Below are positions 15,938 through 23,729 of a stretch of 25,190 nucleotides of DNA, in pieces. Below the pieces are notes generated by a model, which was given only the letters and a program-made list of their open reading frames with translations, did no database searches and had not been told where the DNA came from. The position numbers and the translations under genes are program-made. The stretch's first letter is position 1, and each line of letters opens with the position of its first letter. Location of the stretch: contig JBKPDM010000394.1 of assembly GCA_046727895.1 (NCBI GenBank), positions 1 to 25,190 on the forward strand. Direction: 5' to 3'. The DNA comes from DATAOG01 sp046727895. Its GTDB lineage: Bacteria > Pseudomonadota > Alphaproteobacteria > Geminicoccales > Geminicoccaceae.

Positions 15938-17180
15938 ATGAGCCTCGCGATCGCGATCCCTTTGGTGCCGGAGCGGCGCTGGCGCTTGGCTGGCTTGGCC
16001 GCCGCTGGCCGACCGCGTTCCTCTCCTGCGTGCTGGCCAGCTTCGCCATCGGACCACAATGGGTTCTCACCGGCTACCTGTCCCACGATCTGCTTGCCCT
16101 GGCCATACCGGCGCAACAGGCGCTGCTGATCGCCGCCGCGGCCGCCAACGTCGCCCGCTACGGCTTCAGGTCGGGGATCGTCAACTGGCCAATTCTGGCG
16201 GTCGCTCTGCTGATGGTGCCCGGCAGCGTGCTGGCCAGTCTCGACCAGCGCCTGAGCTTCGCCCAGATGGCGCTCGCGGCGATCGGTCTGAGCCTGCCCT
16301 GGAGCCTGGTCCACGTCGTCCTGGAGCCCGGCTCCGCTACGCGCTGCTCATCGCGCTTTTGCCGGTCCTGTCGGTCGCGGTCGGCCTCGGGTTGGACGCT
16401 GCAGGCGTTCATTCGCTCTACCACGGCAGCTCGACTCGCGTGATCCGTCTGACCGGGGCGAACAACGCGGGATGGCTCGCATGCCTCGCCTTTGCCGGGT
16501 TTGCGGTGGCCCTGCACGAAGTGATTCGCGCCCGAAGCCAGGGCTTCGCCTGCCTGGCGGCAATCAACCTGGCGCTTGCTGTTCTGAGCGGTGGTCGGAT
16601 GGGCGTCGGGGCTTCGGTCGTAGTGGCCGTGGTCTACGGTCTGCTCGACGAGACCATCCGAACCAGAATGCGTCGGGTTCCCCCGTTCCTGCTCGCCATC
16701 GGCGCGGCGGCATCGCTGTTGGCGCTCGGCGTGTGGCTCACTCAGGGTTTCCACACCCTGCGCGATGCGATCGATCTGTCCGGGCGGGGTAGGCTCTGGG
16801 TCGGTTATCTCGAGCAGTACTGGCGCAGCCCGATCTTTGGCCACGGTCTTGGCGTCACCGCGCTCGTCCGCAGCTATTACGACCTGCCGCACAACGAGTA
16901 TCTGCGACTGCTGGTCGAGAGCGGCGCTGTCGGCCTGGCGATCTACGGCGGCGCGGCCCTGCTCTGGAGCCGTCAGATCGTGGCGCGCGCAGATCCCGGC
17001 GAGCGGGCCTTCGTCATCGCCCTCTTGCTCGCCCTCGCCGTCTACGCGATCAGCGACAATATTCTGATCATGCCACCCGCCCTCGTGCCGTTCCTCTATC
17101 TCGCGGTGATCCTGAACGAGCCGGCAGGCGCACGGCGCCGGCGTCCGGCAGGACCATTGCTTTCGCCCGGGGCCGATTAG
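15938..17180 (+). pseudogene. O-antigen ligase / polymerase-like membrane protein, frameshifted
   Basis: Family sequence is spread over two or three frames. From about 16000 to 16330 one frame encodes WPTAFLSCVLASFAIGPQWV and further membrane helices up to LPWSLVHVVLEPG. The following part, RYALLIALLPVLSVAVGLGL through to TAG at 17178-17180, lies in another frame, so one base is missing (or two extra) near 16325-16340. This second part holds the Wzy_C-type region: ANNAGWLACLAFAGFAVAL, LSGRGRLWVGYLEQYWRSPI, FGHGLG, and DLPHNEYLRLLVESGAVGLA. The N-terminus MSLAIAIPLVPERRW from ATG 15938 is in a third frame with good GC3, suggesting a second shift near 15998-16010. Joined, the protein would be about 414 residues, normal for this family. 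Intact members join or polymerise lipid-linked glycan in the periplasm. Confidence 0.78.
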
Positions 17181-17297
17181 CGATCAGTGATGCTGCGCCG
17201 GCCAGTCCCGCGCCAGGCCTTGAGACTTGCACTATCCGTGAAATTGAGCACGCTAGACGGTCCGGCAAAGGCAGCTGCGCCGTCGACGTGATCGATC

Positions 17298-19937
17298 ATG
17301 GACCGTAACATCTTTCGCTACATACTGCGCCATAGTCTGCGCGCGCAGATCATCGTTCTGGCGATGACGGTCGGCTCCTTCCCGTTCCTCTACACGACCC
17401 TCGAGCTACCCAAGCTGATCGTCAACGACGCCCTGGCCAAGAGCGGCCGGCACGTGGTGTTCGGCATCGATCTCTCTCAGGTCCACTATCTGTTCACGCT
17501 CTGCGGCCTGTTCCTCGGCCTGGTGCTGATCAACGGCGCCTTCAAATACGTCATCAATGTCTACAAGGGAATCATCGGCGAGCGCATGCTGCGCCGCCTG
17601 CGCTACGAGCTCATCTCACGCGTGCTCCGCTTTCCGCTGCCGCATTTCCGACGGGCCTCGCCGGGCGAGATCGTGCAGATGGTCAACGCCGAGGTCGAGC
17701 CGCTCGGCGGCTTCATCGGCGACGCCTTTGCCCTGCCCGCTTTTCAAGGGGGCACCCTGATCACGATCCTCGCCTTCATGTTCATCCAGAATTGGGTCAT
17801 GGGCGTGGCCGCGGTCATCCTGTACCCCTTGCAAATCTATCTCATTCCGAAACTGCAGCGTCAGGTCAACGCGCTCGGCAAGCGGCGCGTCCGCCAGGTC
17901 CGCTATCTGGCCGAGCGGATCGCCGAGACGGTGGCCGGCGTCCGCGACATCCGCGCCAACGACGCCACGCAGTACGAGCGGGCACGCTTCACCCGCGAGC
18001 TTGGCGTCGTGTTCAACATTCGCTTCGAGATCTACAAGAAGAAGTTCTTCATCAAGTTTCTGAACAATTTCCTGGCCCAGCTCGGCCCCTTCTTTTTCTA
18101 CTCGATCGGCGGTTATCTGGTGATCATGGGTGACCTCACCCTGGGCGCGCTGGTGGCTGTGGTCGGCGCGCACAAGGAACTGTACTCGCCGTGGAAGGAG
18201 CTGCTCAGCTACTATCAGATGATGATGGACGTTCAGATCAAGTACGAGCAGGTCGTCGCACAGTTCGACCCGAGCGGCATGCGCGACGAGACCCTGCAGA
18301 TCGCCGAGCCGGAGCCGGTAACGTTGAGCGGGGAGCTGCGCGCGACCAATCTGACGCTCCTCGGCGAGGATGGCGCGCCGATCCTCGACGGCGCCAGTTT
18401 CGCGGTCGAGCTGCCGGCCCGGATGGCGATCGTGGGGCCCGCCGGCAGCGGCAAGGAGGAGCTGACTCTGGTCCTGGCCAATCTGCTCGACATCGACGCC
18501 GGCCGCGTCCTGATCGGCGATCACGAGGTGCAGAAGCTGGCCGAGGCGATCACCGGACGCAAGATGACCTACGTCGGCTATCCGGCCCAGATCTTCTCCG
18601 GCACGATCGCCGACAATCTGCTCTTCGGGCTCAAGCACCGGCCGATCCGACCACCACCGCTCGAAGGCGCGGCCGCGGAACGGCAGAGGCGCGAGCTCGC
18701 GGAGGCGGAGCGCGCCGGCAACTCGACGTTCGACAGCGACGCCGACTGGATCGACTACGGCGAAGCCGGACTGGACGGCCCCGCCGACATCGTGCCGGCC
18801 GCGGTACGCGCTCTCGGCCTGGTGAGGCTGGATCGCGACGTCTACCAGATTGGACTGCGCGGGACGATCGACCCGGAGGCGCAGCCGGAGCTGGCCGAAC
18901 AGTTCCTCGAGGCGCGCCGCGCCATGGGCGAGCGGCTCAAGGATCGCCGCCTCGGCCGGCTGGTCGAGGTGTTCGACCCGGAGCGCTACAACACCAACGC
19001 CACGCTCGCCGAGAACCTGATGTTCGGGGCGCCGGTCGGCGAAGTGTTCGACATCGACAACCTCGCCGCCCACCCCTACGTGCAGCAGATCATCGCCCAG
19101 GCCGGGCTGGTCGAGATGCTGCTCGAGGTCGGCTACAAGCTCGCCAGCACCATGGTCGAGCTGTTCGCCGATCTGCCGCCCGACCACGAGTACTTCCGGC
19201 AGTTCAGCTTCATCAGCGCCGATGATCTGCCCGACTATCGCGCGCTGGTCGGCCGCGCCGACCCGGCCCGACTGGACGCCCTCAGCGCGGCCGATCGGGA
19301 ACGCCTGATCGCGCTGCCCTTCAAGCTGATCCCCGCCCGGCACCGGCTCGACCTGATCGACGACGCGCTGCAGGCGCGGGTTCTCGAGGCCCGTCGTCTG
19401 TTCCGTGAGCAACTGCCGGTCGAGCTCAGCGGCAATGTCGCGTTCTTCGACGCCGAGCGCTACACCCCAGCTGCCAGCCTCCAGGACAACATCCTGTTCG
19501 GCAAGGTCGCCTACGGCCAAGCCCAGGCGACCGAGCGGATCAGCGATTTGATGACCGAGGTTCTTGCCGATCTTGGCCTGCACGAACGCGTCATCGAGAT
19601 CGGTCTGCAGTCGCCGACCGGCGTCAGCGGCATGCGCCTCTCCCTGCCGCAACGCCAGAAGCTCGCGCTCGCGCGCGCGCTCCTCAAGCGGCCCGAGGTC
19701 CTGATCCTCTACGATGTCATCGGACCGCTCGATCCCGGCGAGCAGGTGACGATCACCGATACCCTGCTCGAAGAGTTCGCCGGGCGGACCCTGATCTGGA
19801 GCATCAATCGCAGCGACTGGGCACGCAAGTTCGATCACGTGCTGGTCATGCGCGCGGGCCAGGTGGTCGAGCAGGGACGCTACGCCGAGCTCGATCGCGA
19901 TGGCAGCGCATTGCACGAACTGGTCGCGGCAGAATAA
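17298..19937 (+). CDS. Degenerate ABC transporter (fused TMD-NBD) with a large repeated insertion in its NBD
   Basis: An 879-residue protein. Residues 1-330 form a type I exporter-like membrane domain with hydrophobic helices near 17-33, 60-85, 140-180 and 255-290 (LRYELISRVLRFPLPHFRR is the usual cytoplasmic loop). The NBD starts near 345. Walker A GPAGSGKEE (380-388) is intact, but the Q-loop Gln aligns with Tyr428 (YVGYPAQIFSGTIADN). The signature is GMRLSLPQRQKLALARALL instead of LSGGQ, Walker B reads VLILYDVIGPLD (804 is Tyr, then Asp in place of the catalytic Glu), and the switch His is replaced in WSINRSD. About 270 residues (445-713) are inserted and contain further copies of the Q-loop-to-helical segment. 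ATP turnover is therefore doubtful. It precedes the cNMP-binding gene by 25 bases. Probably an inner-membrane glycan or lipid exporter or a sensor. Confidence 0.85.
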   Translation: MDRNIFRYILRHSLRAQIIVLAMTVGSFPFLYTTLELPKLIVNDALAKSGRHVVFGIDLSQVHYLFTLCGLFLGLVLINGAFKYVINVYKGIIGERMLRRLRYELISRVLRFPLPHFRRASPGEIVQMVNAEVEPLGGFIGDAFALPAFQGGTLITILAFMFIQNWVMGVAAVILYPLQIYLIPKLQRQVNALGKRRVRQVRYLAERIAETVAGVRDIRANDATQYERARFTRELGVVFNIRFEIYKKKFFIKFLNNFLAQLGPFFFYSIGGYLVIMGDLTLGALVAVVGAHKELYSPWKELLSYYQMMMDVQIKYEQVVAQFDPSGMRDETLQIAEPEPVTLSGELRATNLTLLGEDGAPILDGASFAVELPARMAIVGPAGSGKEELTLVLANLLDIDAGRVLIGDHEVQKLAEAITGRKMTYVGYPAQIFSGTIADNLLFGLKHRPIRPPPLEGAAAERQRRELAEAERAGNSTFDSDADWIDYGEAGLDGPADIVPAAVRALGLVRLDRDVYQIGLRGTIDPEAQPELAEQFLEARRAMGERLKDRRLGRLVEVFDPERYNTNATLAENLMFGAPVGEVFDIDNLAAHPYVQQIIAQAGLVEMLLEVGYKLASTMVELFADLPPDHEYFRQFSFISADDLPDYRALVGRADPARLDALSAADRERLIALPFKLIPARHRLDLIDDALQARVLEARRLFREQLPVELSGNVAFFDAERYTPAASLQDNILFGKVAYGQAQATERISDLMTEVLADLGLHERVIEIGLQSPTGVSGMRLSLPQRQKLALARALLKRPEVLILYDVIGPLDPGEQVTITDTLLEEFAGRTLIWSINRSDWARKFDHVLVMRAGQVVEQGRYAELDRDGSALHELVAAE

Positions 19938-19962
19938 AGTGTGATCGAGGAGGGTCTGTCGC

Positions 19963-20448
19963 ATGAGCCTTACTCAAGACGTCGAGGTCCTGCGCACGAT
20001 TCCGCTGTTCGCCAAGATCGAACCGGCCAAGCTCAAGCTGCTGGCCTTCACCAGCGAACGGCTCGAGTTCCTGGCCGGTGACGAGCTGGTCCATCAGGGC
20101 GACGTCGGCGATGCCGCCTACATCATTCTCCACGGCGACGCCGACATCATCGTCGACACGCCGAAGGGTCGGGTGAAGGTGGCCCGACTGCACAAGAACG
20201 ACATCATCGGCGAGATCGCCATTCTCTGCGACGTACCGCGGACCGCGACCGTGGTCGCCGCGACCGATCTCGCGGCGTTGCGCGTGTCCAAGGACGGCTT
20301 CTTCCACCTGGTCACCCAGTTCCCCCAAATTAGCATCGGGGTGATGCACGAGCTGGCTTCGCGCCTGCATCACACGACGCTGGCGCTGAGCGCGGCCCGC
20401 GGCAAGCTCAACGAGATCGAAAGGGCCTCGGGCGACAGCGGCCACTGA
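19963..20448 (+). CDS. Single-domain cyclic nucleotide-binding protein
   Basis: A 161-residue protein that is essentially one cNMP-binding beta-barrel with short helices and no DNA-binding domain, membrane segment or kinase. The phosphate-binding cassette IGEIAILCDVPRTATVVA (82-99) keeps Glu84 and Arg93, the residues that hold the ribose and cyclic phosphate, so ligand binding is likely. The N-terminus (LRTIPLFAKIEPAKLKLLAF) is the usual capping helix. GAGGAGG lies about 8 bases before ATG 19963. It is sandwiched between the degenerate ABC gene (25-base gap) and the cyclase gene (1-base gap), which suggests that it senses the nucleotide made by the cyclase and passes the signal to the ABC protein. 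That role is inference. Confidence 0.9.
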   Translation: MSLTQDVEVLRTIPLFAKIEPAKLKLLAFTSERLEFLAGDELVHQGDVGDAAYIILHGDADIIVDTPKGRVKVARLHKNDIIGEIAILCDVPRTATVVAATDLAALRVSKDGFFHLVTQFPQISIGVMHELASRLHHTTLALSAARGKLNEIERASGDSGH

Positions 20449-20449
20449 G

Positions 20450-21655
20450 ATGGCGGAGGCGGCGCCAGCTGGTGACTCCGGCGGCTGGCCGAAGCGGCGG
20501 GGGCCGGTTCTCGACTGGCTCATCGGCGAGGCCCGCCAGCTGCCGGACGGTCCGACACTCCTCAGAGAGCTCTGTACCCGCCTGCTCGACCTCGACCTAC
20601 CGCTCGCGCGCGCCTCGTTCCACATGCGCACCCTGCACCCGCAGCTCTTCGGCATTGGCTTCTACTGGCACCGCGGCGCCGACCAGATCCGGGTGTTTCG
20701 CGCCCAGCACGGCATCGAGCGCACCGATGTCTTCCTCAGGAGCCCGATGCGCGTCCTGTTCGAAGGTGCCGGCGCCGTGCGCCAGCGGCTCGACCTGCCG
20801 GACGTCGAGTTCGCCTTTCCGCTGTTCGACGAGTTGCGCGCCGACGGATTGACCGACTATGTCGCGCTGCCGATCACCTTCAGCGACGGCAAGATCCACG
20901 GCACGACCTGGTCTTCGGACCGCCCCGGCGGCTTCGAGACTGAGCATCTGACCCTGATCGAAGATCTGCTGCCGGTGTTCAGCCTGCTGCTCGAGATTCA
21001 CCTCAACCGCCGGATCGCGATCACGCTCCTCGACACCTACGTCGGCCACCGCGCCGGCGAGCGGATCCTCGAGGGCCAGATCACCCGCGGCAGCGGCGAG
21101 ACCATCGCGGCGGCGATCTGGTATTGCGATCTGCGCGGCTTCACCGAGCTGTCCGAGCGGATCGGACGCGACGCACTGATCGCGTGTCTCAACGACTACT
21201 TTGACAGCATGGCCGGCGCCGTCGAGCAGCATGGCGGCGAGATCCTGAAGTTCATCGGCGATGCCATGCTGGCGATCTTCCCGCTGGAGGAGGAGCAGGC
21301 CTGCCGCCGCGCGCTCCGAGCCGCCCTCGAAGCCCGCGCCGCCATGGCGGAACGCAACACCAGGCGGCGCGAGCGTGGCGAAGAGACGCTGGGCTTTGGC
21401 ATCGCCCTGCATACGGGCGAGGTCATGTTCGGCAACATCGGGTCCGCCAACCGGCTCGACTTCACGGTGATCGGACCGGCGGTGAATCTCGCATCGCGCA
21501 TCGAGCGTCTGTGCCGAATGCTTGGACGCGACATCCTGCTCTCGGAAGACTTTGCCCTGGCCTGCCCGTCGCAGGAGTTGCGCCCCCTCGGGCACCACCA
21601 TCTGCCGGGGGTCGAGCGGCCGGTCGAGGTCTTCGCCCCGGTCGAGGCTGCATGA
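20450..21655 (+). CDS. Class III adenylate/guanylate cyclase with N-terminal sensor-like domain
   Basis: A 401-residue soluble protein. Residues 1-190 form an input region (RTLHPQLFGIGFYWHRGA, ADGLTDYVALPITFSDGKIH, TWSSDRPGGFETEHLTLIEDL) that resembles GAF-like domains seen with alphaproteobacterial cyclases. Residues about 218-395 are the catalytic domain. Metal-binding Asp227 lies in YCDLRGFTEL, Lys267 and Asp271 in LKFIGDAMLAIF, and Asp337, Asn346 and Arg350 in LDFTVIGPAVNLASRIE. The usual Asp of VIGD is Pro343, a variant seen in other alphaproteobacterial cyclases. The set favours an active enzyme, more likely making cAMP than cGMP, though specificity is not certain. The start ATG is one base after the stop of the cNMP-binding gene, and the stop overlaps the FkbM gene as ATGA. 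Confidence 0.9.
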   Translation: MAEAAPAGDSGGWPKRRGPVLDWLIGEARQLPDGPTLLRELCTRLLDLDLPLARASFHMRTLHPQLFGIGFYWHRGADQIRVFRAQHGIERTDVFLRSPMRVLFEGAGAVRQRLDLPDVEFAFPLFDELRADGLTDYVALPITFSDGKIHGTTWSSDRPGGFETEHLTLIEDLLPVFSLLLEIHLNRRIAITLLDTYVGHRAGERILEGQITRGSGETIAAAIWYCDLRGFTELSERIGRDALIACLNDYFDSMAGAVEQHGGEILKFIGDAMLAIFPLEEEQACRRALRAALEARAAMAERNTRRRERGEETLGFGIALHTGEVMFGNIGSANRLDFTVIGPAVNLASRIERLCRMLGRDILLSEDFALACPSQELRPLGHHHLPGVERPVEVFAPVEAA

Positions 21656-22371
21656 CGCCCCTGCAGCGGTTTGCGCGGCGCTTCGGCTACGATCTGATCC
21701 CCCGCCGGAAGGCCAAGCCCCTCGAGGCGCAGCTGATCGCGGTCCTCGAGCGGTTCGCGGTCGACTGCGTGCTCGACGTCGGCGCGAACGTCGGCCAATT
21801 CGGCGCGAGGCTGCGCGAGTGGGGCTATCGGGGCCGGATCGTCTCGTTCGAGCCACTGAGCGACGCTCACCAGGCGCTCACGCGCCGCGCCGCACCCGAT
21901 CCGCGATGGCTGGTCGCGCCGCGCATGGCACTCGGCGACCGCGACGGCGAGGTCGAAATCGAGGTGTCGGCGGAATCGGACATGAGCTCGATTCTGCCCC
22001 AGAGCGCCCTCCTGCGCCGGATTTCGCCCAGCTCGGCCGTGGTGCGGCGCGAGATGGTGATGCTTCGCCGGTTGGATGGCCTGGCGGAAGAATATCTTAA
22101 GCCTGATGGAGGCATTTTCCTGAAGGTCGACGCTCAGGGGTTCGAGCCTCAGGTTCTGGCCGGCGCGCGCCAGCTCCTGACGCGGCTCCAGGGCGTCCAG
22201 CTGGAGATGTCGCTCGTCCGCTGTTACGAGGGCGAGCGCGATTTTCGGGACATGATCGATGACCTCGAGGAGGCCGGCTTTCGCCCCTACCTATTGTTCC
22301 CGGGCTATTTCGAGCACAAGCTCGCCCGGCAGTTGCAGATCGAGGGTGTGTTCATGCGCGAGCGGAGCTGA
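21652..22371 (+). CDS. FkbM family methyltransferase
   Basis: A 239-residue S-adenosylmethionine-dependent methyltransferase. VLDVGANVGQFGARLREWGY (about 40-59) is the SAM-binding motif I, followed by RIVSFEPLSDAHQAL (motif II). VAPRMALGDRDGEVEIEVS, SILPQS and FLKVDAQGFEPQVLAGA are the typical FkbM core. Members often O-methylate sugars in surface glycans, which fits the locus. The open frame runs further upstream inside the cyclase gene, but ATG 21652 overlapping the cyclase stop (ATGA) begins the recognisable protein. It probably acts in the cytosol on a nucleotide-linked or lipid-linked sugar. Confidence 0.88.
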   Translation: MTPLQRFARRFGYDLIPRRKAKPLEAQLIAVLERFAVDCVLDVGANVGQFGARLREWGYRGRIVSFEPLSDAHQALTRRAAPDPRWLVAPRMALGDRDGEVEIEVSAESDMSSILPQSALLRRISPSSAVVRREMVMLRRLDGLAEEYLKPDGGIFLKVDAQGFEPQVLAGARQLLTRLQGVQLEMSLVRCYEGERDFRDMIDDLEEAGFRPYLLFPGYFEHKLARQLQIEGVFMRERS

Positions 22372-22380
22372 AGGGCAGCC

Positions 22381-23640
22381 ATGACCAGGATAGCGATCAT
22401 CGGGCTCGGCTACGTCGGTCTGCCGCTCGCGGTGGCCTTGGCCCGGCACGGCGCCGTCACCGGCTACGACCACGATTCCGGCCGGATACGCGAGCTCCGG
22501 GCCGGGCGCGATCGCACCGGCGAGGTCGGCTTCGAGGTCCTGGCCGAGAGCACGCTCGCGCTCACCGACGACCCGGCGCGGCTGGCTGATCACGAGGTCT
22601 TCATCATCACGGTGCCGACCCCGGTCGACGGGCGGAACGTGCCCGACCTTTCGGCCGTGATCGCCGCCTGTCGGAGCATCGGGCCGTTTCTGAGGCAGGG
22701 CGCCATCGTGGTCCTCGAGAGCACGGTCTACCCGGGCGCGACCGAAGAGGTCGTCGGACCGACCCTCGAGCAGATCTCCGGCCTGCGCGCAGGCGCCGAT
22801 TTCTTCCTCGGCTATTCGCCCGAGCGGATCAATCCCGGCGACCGCCAGCACACCCTCGATCGGATCACCAAGGTCGTCGCCGGGCAGACCGCCGAGGTCG
22901 CCGAGCGGCTGACCGCGCTCTACGGGCCGATCAGCGGCGGCCAGGTCTACCTCGCCCGCGACATCCGCACCGCCGAGGCCGCCAAGGCGATCGAGAATGC
23001 GCAGCGCGACATCAACATCGCCTTCGTCAACGAGATCGCGATGATCTGCGAGCGCCTCGGTCTGTCGGTCTTCGACGTCCTCGACGCGGCGCGCACCAAA
23101 TGGAACTTTCTGGACTTCCGGCCCGGCCTGGTCGGTGGCCACTGCATCGGCGTCGATCCGTTCTATCTCGCGCACAAGGCCGAGGCCGTCGGTCACCATC
23201 CGCGCATCATCCTGGCCGGTCGCTCGGTCAACGACGGCATGCCCGGCTTTCTGGCGGATTGCCTGGCCCGACGGCTGCGCCCCGGCGCCGCGATCCTGGC
23301 GCTCGGGGTGACCTTCAAGGAGAACGTACCCGATCTGCGCAACTCCAAAGCCGCCGAGCTGATCCTAGCGCTGCAGGCGCGCGCCTTCGAGATCGCGGTC
23401 CACGATCCCCTCGCCGACCCGGCCGACGCGCATGCCCTCTACGGCCTGCAGTTGCTCGCCGAGCTGCCCAATCGGGGCGCGTTCGACGCGGTCTTGGGCG
23501 GTGTGCCGCATCAGGCCTACGCGGCGCTCGACGGCCCCGCCCTCGCCCGGCTGGTGCGCAAGGACGGTCTGGTCGCCGACATCAAGGGCATGTGGCGCCA
23601 GCTCGATCTGCCGCCGGACGTGCGTCGCTGGGTGCTCTGA
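22381..23640 (+). CDS. Nucleotide-sugar dehydrogenase (UDP-HexNAc 6-dehydrogenase type, TviB/WbpO-like)
   Basis: A 419-residue cytosolic enzyme that oxidises the C6 of a UDP-sugar to a uronic acid with two NAD+. IAIIGLGYVGLPLAVALARHG at the N-terminus is the NAD-binding Rossmann motif. ITVPTPVD, ESTVYPGATEE, FFLGYSPERINPGD and EAAKAIENAQRDINIAFVNE follow the family order. GGHCIGVDPFYLAHKA carries the catalytic Cys255. The PERINPGD and GVDPFYL forms point to the UDP-N-acetylhexosamine branch (TviB, WbpO, WbpA) rather than UDP-glucose dehydrogenase. AAGGG lies just upstream of ATG 22381. It would supply an acidic sugar to the glycan built by the neighbouring transferases. Confidence 0.93.
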   Translation: MTRIAIIGLGYVGLPLAVALARHGAVTGYDHDSGRIRELRAGRDRTGEVGFEVLAESTLALTDDPARLADHEVFIITVPTPVDGRNVPDLSAVIAACRSIGPFLRQGAIVVLESTVYPGATEEVVGPTLEQISGLRAGADFFLGYSPERINPGDRQHTLDRITKVVAGQTAEVAERLTALYGPISGGQVYLARDIRTAEAAKAIENAQRDINIAFVNEIAMICERLGLSVFDVLDAARTKWNFLDFRPGLVGGHCIGVDPFYLAHKAEAVGHHPRIILAGRSVNDGMPGFLADCLARRLRPGAAILALGVTFKENVPDLRNSKAAELILALQARAFEIAVHDPLADPADAHALYGLQLLAELPNRGAFDAVLGGVPHQAYAALDGPALARLVRKDGLVADIKGMWRQLDLPPDVRRWVL

Positions 23641-23675
23641 ACGGGGGCCACCTCGCGCCGCCAGTTCTCGAGACT

Positions 23676-23704
23676 TTGACGTCGCCCGCGCTTGGGCCTA
23701 CATG
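23676..23704 (+). promoter_or_regulatory. Candidate promoter of the psd-pssA pair
   Basis: TTGACG (23676-23681), which matches the -35 consensus at five of six positions, is followed after 17 bases by TACATG (23699-23704), a poor -10. It lies in the only gap of any size (89 bases) between the sugar dehydrogenase gene and psd, about 25 bases before the GTG start, so the lipid genes may be transcribed separately from the glycan genes. Confidence 0.35.
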
Positions 23705-23729
23705 ATCGCTCGGTGAAGGAAGCGGCGTC

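Noticed and set aside
17616..19964. A 782-codon open frame on the minus strand opposite the ABC gene
   Set aside because: It is a mirror of the high-GC3 coding frame on the plus strand; its product is rich in Asp, Leu, Gln and Arg with no recognisable domain, while the plus strand encodes a clear ABC protein.
21511..21651. Upstream extension of the FkbM methyltransferase into the cyclase gene
   Set aside because: The extra 47 residues are Pro/Arg/Gly-rich shadow of the cyclase C-terminus; ATG 21652 with ATGA coupling is the natural start.
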